The position numbers were made by a program, and so were the translations under genes. Below are positions 25,215 through 32,495 of a stretch of DNA of 42,324 nucleotides, piece after piece. Where the stretch lies: assembly GCA_030681475.1 (NCBI GenBank), contig JAUXWT010000039.1, positions 1 through 42,324 of the forward strand. Reading direction: 5' to 3'. The DNA is from Bacteroidales bacterium (GTDB lineage Bacteria > Bacteroidota > Bacteroidia > Bacteroidales > FEN-979). The notes below the pieces were generated by a model. That model saw nothing but the letters and a program-made list of their open reading frames with translations, did not search any database and was not told where the DNA came from. The first letter of the stretch is position 1. Each line of letters starts with the position of its first letter.

Positions 25215-27059
25215 ATGAATCGACCGTTTTTACTGCTCCAGGTTTTTCTATTAAGCTGCAGTGTCGCTTTTGCCCAACACAGCATGAATGGATTCAATCA
25301 GCCGCCTGAGTGGTCAAAAAGCGCCATTTGGTACCAGATTTTCGTTGAAAGGTTCTACAATGGAGATATCACAAATGATCCACAACCGGACAACATCAAC
25401 ATCCCTCCGCTAAATCTGATTGCCCCTGAAGGTTGGGCCGTGACTCCATGGACACAAGATTGGTACCTGCTGGAGGATTGGGCGCTGAAGGCTGGAAAAC
25501 CGTTTAACGAGATGGCACAGTACCGAAGATTCGGAGGCGACCTTCAGGGCGTCCTCGACAAATTGAACTATTTGCAGGAACTTGGCATCACGGCCATTTA
25601 CATGAATCCGCTGAACGATGCACCCTCACTGCACAAATATGATGCCCGCAACTACCATCATGTCGATGTCAATTTTGGTCCGGATCCCGAGGGCGATAAC
25701 AGGATCATCGCAAATGAAATCCCGGATGATCCCGGCACATGGAGATGGACTTCTGCCGACAAAATGCTCTTGAAATTGATTTCAGAAGCACATAAGCGCC
25801 AAATCAGGATCATCATGGATTATTCGTGGAACCATACCGGCGTGATGTTCTGGGCATGGGAGGATGTTTTAAAGAACCAGGAACGATCGGTCTGTAAAGA
25901 ATGGTACGCGATCAATTCATTTGACGATCCGGCCACACCCGGAAACGAATTCTCCTATTCCGGATGGGCAAATGTTGAAACCCTTCCTGAACTGAAAAAA
26001 GTTGATATCACTTCCGGCCGGATCTCAGGATATCCTTATGAAGGAAACATCAATGAAGGGGCAAAGCAGCATATTTTCGCAGTAACCCGGAGATGGCTTG
26101 CCCCTGATGGGAATGCCTCAAACGGGGTTGATGGTTTCAGGCTGGACGTAGCGGACCAGATCGGGCTTGGATTCTGGCGCGATTTCCGGAAACTGGTCCG
26201 CGGAATTAAATCCGATGCTTACCTTGTCGGGGAAATTTGGTGGGCCCAATGGCCTGACAAACTAATGAACCCGGTTCCATATGCCAGTGGAGAAATATTC
26301 GATGCTGTCATGTTTTACCAGGTGTATAAACCGGCCAGGTATTTCTTTGCTAAAACCGACCAAAGTATTGATGCCAAGGTGTTTAAAGACAGTCTTGAAT
26401 TTCAATGGAACAGGTTGCCTGTTGCCAACCGTTATGCCATGATGAATGTGTCGTCGTCGCATGATGCCCCAAGGTTACTGACCGATTTTTACAACACCAA
26501 CAGATATAAATTCAAGGCAAGTCCGAATGACGACCCCGGATATAAAACGGGAAAACCGGATGAGGAAACTTTTCAGCGGCTTCGACTTTATCTCTTTCAT
26601 GAATTTACCTCTGTCGGAGCGCCGCACATATGGAACGGGGAAGAGATGGGCATGTGGGGCGCCGATGATCCCCACTGCCGTAAGCCCTTGTGGTGGAAAG
26701 AGTTCACCTTTGAACATGAAACAAGAAACAATTTTCAACCGGGGGAGAAATTATATGACCCGGTGGGCTTTGATCAGCAGCAATTCGACTTGTATAAAAA
26801 ACTCATCCGGATACGAAAGGAAAATCCGGTCTTGATATACGGTGATATTGCCTTTATGGTGGCAGAAGGTAAAAAGTTGGTCTATAAACGCTATTACGTA
26901 GGCTCCGAAATCATGGTGATGTTTAACCTCGAACCAATACAACATACGTTCAATCTGCCTGAAAATGGTGGTTATACCGACCTTTTAACGAACAAAAGAA
27001 TAAAAGGAACAACAATATCGCTCGCCCCGCTGACGTGCGCCGTACTGAAAAAGTATTAA
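25215..27059 (+). CDS. Exported GH13 alpha-amylase-family enzyme
   Basis: A 614-residue exported enzyme. The N-terminus can be read as a signal peptide cut after VAFA (20) or, less likely, as a lipoprotein at Cys15. There is no N-terminal binding domain: the barrel begins at SAIWYQIFVERFYNGD (36-51). DYSWNHTG is at 202-209, GFRLDVADQ at 307-315 (nucleophile Asp311), VGEIWW at 338-343 (acid/base Glu340) and SSHDAPR at 414-420 (Asp417). NGEEMGMWGADDPHCRKP resembles neopullulanase or alpha-glucosidase-like GH13 members that act on short maltooligosaccharides. It is the first gene of the right-hand unit, divergent from the GH53-sus unit, sharing a promoter region and likely regulation. Confidence 0.88.
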   Translation: MNRPFLLLQVFLLSCSVAFAQHSMNGFNQPPEWSKSAIWYQIFVERFYNGDITNDPQPDNINIPPLNLIAPEGWAVTPWTQDWYLLEDWALKAGKPFNEMAQYRRFGGDLQGVLDKLNYLQELGITAIYMNPLNDAPSLHKYDARNYHHVDVNFGPDPEGDNRIIANEIPDDPGTWRWTSADKMLLKLISEAHKRQIRIIMDYSWNHTGVMFWAWEDVLKNQERSVCKEWYAINSFDDPATPGNEFSYSGWANVETLPELKKVDITSGRISGYPYEGNINEGAKQHIFAVTRRWLAPDGNASNGVDGFRLDVADQIGLGFWRDFRKLVRGIKSDAYLVGEIWWAQWPDKLMNPVPYASGEIFDAVMFYQVYKPARYFFAKTDQSIDAKVFKDSLEFQWNRLPVANRYAMMNVSSSHDAPRLLTDFYNTNRYKFKASPNDDPGYKTGKPDEETFQRLRLYLFHEFTSVGAPHIWNGEEMGMWGADDPHCRKPLWWKEFTFEHETRNNFQPGEKLYDPVGFDQQQFDLYKKLIRIRKENPVLIYGDIAFMVAEGKKLVYKRYYVGSEIMVMFNLEPIQHTFNLPENGGYTDLLTNKRIKGTTISLAPLTCAVLKKY

Positions 27060-27087
27060 TAACACATTAATAATCAAAACATTCAAC

Positions 27088-29577
27088 ATGTCCCCTCCTC
27101 TCCTCTCCGCTCAAAATTCGAAAAAAAACACCTGCCTACCTGCATTGCATACATTGCTTTCATTGTTTGCATTGCTTACATTAATTTTCAACCCCCTCAC
27201 AACTCCCGCCAGGGATGTTCTTACGTTAAGCTCAAACTGGAAATTTGCCAAAGGCCATCATGAAAACGCCTGGAAGATCAGTTTTGACGATTCAAAATGG
27301 GAGCACGTTACCATCCCGCACGACTGGGCCATCTCGGGTCCGTTTATCCCCGATGGTGACGGGAATACAGGTAAACTTTCCTGGAAAGGTGAAGGATGGT
27401 ATCGCACCACACTGGATATACCACTGGAATTCAAGGGCAAATGCGTTTACCTTGTTTTTGATGGCATCATGTCAGCTCCAGAGATCTTTCTCAATGGCAA
27501 AACGGCGGGTAAGTGGGATTATGGTTATAACTCCTTTTACCTGGATGTAACAAGCCTTATCCGGGTTAACAATCCCAACACGCTGGCCATCCATGTTGAT
27601 ACACGTAACCACGACAGCAGATGGTATCCTGGGGCAGGAATCTTCCGGAAAATACAAATGATTGCCGTCAATCAGCTTCATGTAGGAATTTGGGGAACAT
27701 ATATAACCACACCGCTTGTACATGCTGACCTTGCCGAGGTCAGGGTCGTCACGACTATCGTTAATAAATCCGTGAAACGTACGGATGAATTAAACATTCA
27801 GCACATCATCTTCAGCCCGATGGGTAAGGAAATTGCAAGAAAAATGATCCGGGGCAGCATGGCAACAGGCGAAAACAGCGACTTTGAGGTGACCATCCCT
27901 GTGATGGATCCTGAAAAATGGGATGTTAACCATGGAGCGCTCTATTCGGCTAAAACATTGATCTTCGAAGGTGATAATATCTTGGATTCTTGTATGACAC
28001 CATTCGGAATACGAACAATTCGTTTCACTGCGGATGATGGATTTTTCCTGAACGACAGGCGGGTTCAACTGAAGGGTGTGAACCTGCATCACGATCTTGG
28101 TCCCCTGGGCGCTGCGTTTAATCTCAGGGCGATGGAACGACAGCTTGAACTGCTGAAGTCTATGGGGTGCAATGCTGTGAGGACCAGCCACAATACAGCT
28201 GCACCGGAACTCCTGGACTTGTGTGATAAGATGGGAATGCTTGTATTTAATGAGGTTTTCGACAAATATGACCAGAAAGCAGACATCACGGCGAAAACCG
28301 ATTTTGAAGAATTTGCCTCCAGGAACATCCGGAATTTTGTAATTCGGGACCGCAACCACCCTTCTGTTTTTATCTGGAGCGTGGGCAATGAGATGGGCGA
28401 TGTGCAGAATAACCTCAACAATGGATTTCAGCAGTTGAATACCATGCTGAAGTATGTCAGGAAGTACGATACGACACGATTCACAACAATGGTGTGCGAT
28501 AACCGCAACAGCGCTGTGAACCGTCACTTCGACTTTTACGATGTTCACTGCTGGAATTATGGCCGCCGGTATGAACTTGCCCGTCAGATGGAGCCGTCAA
28601 AATCAGTGATCATCAGCGAATCGGCTTCAACGGTAAGCGCCCGCGGCTTCTACGAGCTACCCTTACCGGCCAGGAAAACAGATTTTACCAATTCATTGCA
28701 GGTGAGTTCTTACGATCTGCATGCCCCTTCATGGGCCGAAATCGCGGACGATGATTTCATGTGGCAGCAGGACGAACCATATGTTGCCGGAGAGTTTGTA
28801 TGGACAGGTTTTGATTACCTGGGAGAACCGACACCTTATACCAACGAATGGGCAAAGGAAAATGGCATGACCGACAAGGAGGCCGCTCACAGCTCCTATT
28901 TCGGGATCCTGGACCTGTGCGGCATTCCCAAAGACCGTTATTACCTTTACAAAAGCTATTGGAATCCTTCGGAAACGACCGTCCACATCCTGCCACACTG
29001 GAACTGGCCCGGCAAAGAGGGTGCAAGCATTCCGGTATTTGTTTATACCAATGGTGATTGCGCCGAATTGTTCCTTAATGGCAGGTCACTGGGAAAACGG
29101 TGTAAAGTGCCCGGTTCGAAAAATTCAGTGGAGCGCTTCCGGCTGATGTGGAATGACGTGGTCTATGAGCCCGGGATATTAAAAGCGGTGGCCTACAAAG
29201 ATGAACAGGCAATTGGTGAAGAAATCATGAAAACCGCCGGGGAACCTTATGCATTGAAATTGACCCCTGACCGTTTCGCACTCCAGGCTAATGGTGATGA
29301 CTTGTCTTACATCCTGGTTGAAGCTGTCGATGAACAAGGAACCGAATGCCCCCTCTCGGACAACGAGGTTGAGTTCACCATCATCGGCTCCGGGTCGATC
29401 GCGGGCGTTGGGAACGGAAACCCGCATTCGCTGGAACTGTTCCAGGCCAATAGGATTCACCTTTTTTATGGGAAAGCGATGCTGATCGTCCGGGCCGGCC
29501 ATATAAAAGAAGAAATCGGAATAATTGCCACAAGCAAAGGGTTGTTGCAAGATATGAAAACTGTAATTACTGAATGA
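27088..29577 (+). CDS. GH2 beta-galactosidase-like enzyme with DUF4982
   Basis: An 829-residue exported GH2 enzyme. The N-terminal hydrophobic stretch (about 18-38) acts as signal peptide, its core encoded by a 9-bp repeat. A jelly-roll domain spans about 44-195 (IPHDWAISGPF, GEGWYRTTL), an Ig-like domain about 200-305, and the barrel about 310-600 with acid/base Glu435 (VGNEM) and nucleophile Glu511 (ISESAST). A DUF4982-type domain follows at about 620-700, then a BIG-like C-terminal domain. Members are mostly beta-galactosidases and some have other beta-glycosidase activities. With the GH53 galactanase nearby, release of galactose from beta-1,4-galactooligosaccharides is the simplest guess. 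It is 28 bp after the GH13 gene. Confidence 0.88.
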   Translation: MSPPLLSAQNSKKNTCLPALHTLLSLFALLTLIFNPLTTPARDVLTLSSNWKFAKGHHENAWKISFDDSKWEHVTIPHDWAISGPFIPDGDGNTGKLSWKGEGWYRTTLDIPLEFKGKCVYLVFDGIMSAPEIFLNGKTAGKWDYGYNSFYLDVTSLIRVNNPNTLAIHVDTRNHDSRWYPGAGIFRKIQMIAVNQLHVGIWGTYITTPLVHADLAEVRVVTTIVNKSVKRTDELNIQHIIFSPMGKEIARKMIRGSMATGENSDFEVTIPVMDPEKWDVNHGALYSAKTLIFEGDNILDSCMTPFGIRTIRFTADDGFFLNDRRVQLKGVNLHHDLGPLGAAFNLRAMERQLELLKSMGCNAVRTSHNTAAPELLDLCDKMGMLVFNEVFDKYDQKADITAKTDFEEFASRNIRNFVIRDRNHPSVFIWSVGNEMGDVQNNLNNGFQQLNTMLKYVRKYDTTRFTTMVCDNRNSAVNRHFDFYDVHCWNYGRRYELARQMEPSKSVIISESASTVSARGFYELPLPARKTDFTNSLQVSSYDLHAPSWAEIADDDFMWQQDEPYVAGEFVWTGFDYLGEPTPYTNEWAKENGMTDKEAAHSSYFGILDLCGIPKDRYYLYKSYWNPSETTVHILPHWNWPGKEGASIPVFVYTNGDCAELFLNGRSLGKRCKVPGSKNSVERFRLMWNDVVYEPGILKAVAYKDEQAIGEEIMKTAGEPYALKLTPDRFALQANGDDLSYILVEAVDEQGTECPLSDNEVEFTIIGSGSIAGVGNGNPHSLELFQANRIHLFYGKAMLIVRAGHIKEEIGIIATSKGLLQDMKTVITE
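27142..27186. repeat. Five-copy 9-bp tandem repeat encoding the GH2 signal-peptide core
   Basis: Units GCATTGCAT, ACATTGCTT, TCATTGTTT, GCATTGCTT and ACATTAATT start at 27142, 27151, 27160, 27169 and 27178. In the GH2 frame they read ALH-TLL-SLF-ALL-TLI, five hydrophobic triplets. On the minus strand they match the repeat upstream of malQ (7259-7312). Confidence 0.85.
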
Positions 29578-29585
29578 TATGAATA

Positions 29586-29619
29586 TTGGATTCATTACCA
29601 TTGTTTTTATGTAAGTTTG
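29586..29619 (+). promoter_or_regulatory. Candidate promoter for the T9SS GH13 gene
   Basis: TAAGTTTG (29612-29619) matches TAnnTTTG exactly; TTG at 29586-29588 is a possible -33 element at 23 bp spacing. The box ends 20 bp before the ATG at 29640, which supports that start rather than the upstream in-frame TTG at 29586. Confidence 0.45.
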
Positions 29620-29639
29620 TTTGTTTAATCTCCTGCAAA

Positions 29640-32495
29640 ATGAAATATTTCAATTATGCATCCGCTATCCTGATCTTTTTCCTGATGTCAGGATATACCG
29701 TTGCACAGGTAGTTGTCACCACCCCTGCCTATCCCATCGATACGGACTCAGTTACCATACTTTTCGATGCCACGAAGGGCGACGCCGGGCTTATGAATGT
29801 GAGTCCTCCCATATATGCCCACACCGGCGTGATCACCAACCTCAGCGCCTCCGGTTCTGACTGGAAATATGTAATCGCTGCATGGAGTGTGAACCTGCCA
29901 AAAGCCCTGATGACTCCGCTTGGAAATAACATGTACAAACTCACCCTGAAACCTTCTATCCGTGCTTTTTACGGGGTTCCGGCTGCAGAACAGATCCTTA
30001 AAATGGCCTTCGTTTTCCGTAATTCCGATGGTTCAAAAACCGGCCGTAATACTGACGGCAGCGATATTTTCGCCGATGTTTACCCGGATGAGATGAGCGT
30101 GAATATCGTACTACCTGAAAATAAATCTCTTTTTGTCAAACAAAATACTTCAATTCCGATCTCGGCGATCAGTCCGGCGGCAGAAAGTATGATAATTTTT
30201 GTCAATGGTTCCCTGGTGAAATCCACAACCGGGAACACCATAACAGACACTATCCCGGCTGATAATTTCGGCCAGAACTGGATAAAAAGATGGGTTCGCA
30301 TAGAAGCCATGAATACCACCGGTTCAGCAGCCGACTCATTTTCATATACGGTGATCACGCCGGCGACCATTGCGGAACTGCCTCCGGGTGTTGAGGATGG
30401 CATCAATTACATCGATTCGGCCACTGTTGTCCTGTGCCTTTATGCGCCCCAAAAGGATAACGTATTTGTAATCGGCGACTTCAACGACTGGCAGATTGAA
30501 TCTGATTATTACATGAACATCACCCCCGATGGCAGCCGTTACTGGTTGCAGGTAAACAACCTTGTTCCGAAGCAGGAGTATATTTTCCAATACCTTGTCG
30601 ACGGGTCGCTGCGGATCGGTGATCCGTATGCCGATAAGGTCAGCGATTACAATGATGTGTACATCACACCGGCGACCTATCCCGGGTTAAAACCCTACCC
30701 GGCAACGAAAACCACAGGAATTGCCACATACCTGCAAACAAACCAGGAGCCTTACCCCTGGAACATGACCCCATTTACCCCACCTGCCGTAACAGATCTG
30801 GTTGTATATGAACTCCTTATCAGGGATTTCACGGAGGCTCACAATTATCCATCGCTTATTGACACCATTGATTATCTGAGAAGTCTGGGTATCAACGCTA
30901 TAGAATTGATGCCCATCATGGAATTTGAGGGGAACATCAGTTGGGGATATAATCCCGATTACTCCTTCGCCGTCGATAAATATTATGGTACGAAAAACGG
31001 ATTGAAACAGTTCATTGAAGCTGCACATTCCAGAGGAATTGCCGTCATACTCGACATAGTATGCAACCACCATTTTGGCAGCTCCCCCCTGGTGCAGCTA
31101 TACTGGGATGCCAACCTGCAACGGCCCGCCGCGAACAATCCATGGTTCAATCCCGTACCGAAACATCCTTACAATGTTGGTTACGATTTCAACCACGAAA
31201 GTCCGGCAACGAAAGCATATATGGAACGCCTCATCAGGTACTGGCTTAACGAGTATCATGTGGATGGCTACCGCTTCGACCTGTCCAAAGGATTCACACA
31301 GAAAAATTCCTATCCGGATAACGTCTCCCTTTGGGGGCAATACGATGCCCAAAGGATTGGCATCCTGGAAAATTATACCAGCGTGATCCATTCAGTGAAT
31401 CCCAACGCCTATGCAATCATGGAACACTTTGCCGACAACAGTGAAGAGAAGGAGCTGGCTGCGAACAACATGCTGCTTTGGGGGAATATGAACGGAAAGT
31501 ATTCAGAGGGTGCCGGGGGATGGAACAGTGGAAACAGTTCCGATTATTCCTGGGCATCCTGGCAAAACCGTGGATGGTCCCAGCCCAACCTGGTTGCCTA
31601 TATGGAAAGCCATGACGAGGAGAGAGTCATGTACAGGAATATCCAGTATGGAAATTCCACCAAACCGCCGTACAATATCAAAGATATCACAACCGGATTA
31701 AAAAGGATCGAATTGAACGCCAATTTCTTTTTTACCATCCCCGGCCCGAAGCAGATCTGGCAATTCGGGGAGATGGGCTACGATTATTCGATCAACTACC
31801 CAACCGGAACATCCGCTTCACGGCTCGACCCGAAACCCATCCGCTGGGACTATCTTGATGACTGGCGACGCAGATATACAAAAAATATTTTTGCTGCGCT
31901 CCTTGACCTGAAGAAGAGTCAACCGGTTTTTTCAACAACAGATTACACGCTGGATGTGGCAGGGGCCATCAAACGGATCTGGCTGCGGCATTCCACCATG
32001 GATGCCACTGTATTGGGCAATTTCGATGTGATTGACCGCAATATAACTCCTGATTTTACCAAAACAGGTCCATGGTACGATTTCTATGCGGGAGATACAT
32101 TGAATGTAACGGATATTGCCACACCAATGGAGTTTAAACCTGGCGAATACAGGCTTTATACTACCGTCAAGCTGGTTAAACCCTATTTTACTGCAATTGA
32201 CGAAACCCTGGCTGGCAAACGGGAAAAAGGACAAGCGCTGATCTATCCAAACCCTTCGGAAGGAATGTTCAATTTCATCATTGATCTGCCTCAGGCGTCA
32301 TTGGTCGAAATATCTGTTTTTAACCTGTTTGGAAATCTTGTTCAGAGATTTTCACCGGGACACCGCAGTCAGGGTATCAGTACCATTCAGTTGGACCTTT
32401 CAGGATCAAACAACAGGAAATTACAGCCCGGAGTCTATTTTTACCGTTTGGATGCAGGAAGGCTGCATGACCGCGGAAAACTCATTGCATACTAG
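29640..32495 (+). CDS. T9SS-exported multidomain GH13 alpha-amylase
   Basis: A 951-residue secreted enzyme. The ATG at 29640 gives a clean signal peptide (1-23, ending YTVAQ). Residues about 24-150 and 151-240 form two beta domains; 255-345 form a CBM48-like domain (FVIGDFNDWQ, YLVDGSLRIGDPYADK). The GH13 barrel begins at DLVVYELLIRDFTE (386). DIVCNHH is at 472-478, GYRFDLSKG at 543-551 (nucleophile Asp547), IMEHF with acid/base Glu595, and MESHDEER with Asp659. The tail from about 866 (ALIYPNPSEGMF...GVYFYRL) is a T9SS type A sorting domain. It should digest starch outside the cell, feeding SusCDE. The stop overlaps the next, convergent gene by 4 bp. Confidence 0.92.
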   Translation: MKYFNYASAILIFFLMSGYTVAQVVVTTPAYPIDTDSVTILFDATKGDAGLMNVSPPIYAHTGVITNLSASGSDWKYVIAAWSVNLPKALMTPLGNNMYKLTLKPSIRAFYGVPAAEQILKMAFVFRNSDGSKTGRNTDGSDIFADVYPDEMSVNIVLPENKSLFVKQNTSIPISAISPAAESMIIFVNGSLVKSTTGNTITDTIPADNFGQNWIKRWVRIEAMNTTGSAADSFSYTVITPATIAELPPGVEDGINYIDSATVVLCLYAPQKDNVFVIGDFNDWQIESDYYMNITPDGSRYWLQVNNLVPKQEYIFQYLVDGSLRIGDPYADKVSDYNDVYITPATYPGLKPYPATKTTGIATYLQTNQEPYPWNMTPFTPPAVTDLVVYELLIRDFTEAHNYPSLIDTIDYLRSLGINAIELMPIMEFEGNISWGYNPDYSFAVDKYYGTKNGLKQFIEAAHSRGIAVILDIVCNHHFGSSPLVQLYWDANLQRPAANNPWFNPVPKHPYNVGYDFNHESPATKAYMERLIRYWLNEYHVDGYRFDLSKGFTQKNSYPDNVSLWGQYDAQRIGILENYTSVIHSVNPNAYAIMEHFADNSEEKELAANNMLLWGNMNGKYSEGAGGWNSGNSSDYSWASWQNRGWSQPNLVAYMESHDEERVMYRNIQYGNSTKPPYNIKDITTGLKRIELNANFFFTIPGPKQIWQFGEMGYDYSINYPTGTSASRLDPKPIRWDYLDDWRRRYTKNIFAALLDLKKSQPVFSTTDYTLDVAGAIKRIWLRHSTMDATVLGNFDVIDRNITPDFTKTGPWYDFYAGDTLNVTDIATPMEFKPGEYRLYTTVKLVKPYFTAIDETLAGKREKGQALIYPNPSEGMFNFIIDLPQASLVEISVFNLFGNLVQRFSPGHRSQGISTIQLDLSGSNNRKLQPGVYFYRLDAGRLHDRGKLIAY

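Noticed and set aside
27790-28548. A 252-codon open frame on the minus strand inside the GH2 gene
   Set aside because: It lies wholly opposite the GH2 catalytic region, whose frame has both catalytic glutamates and full domain order. The antisense product shows no recognisable domain or signal.
29586-29639. An 18-residue upstream extension of the T9SS amylase starting at TTG 29586
   Set aside because: It would overlap the -7 box at 29612-29619 and put extra residues before a clean signal peptide that begins at the ATG at 29640.
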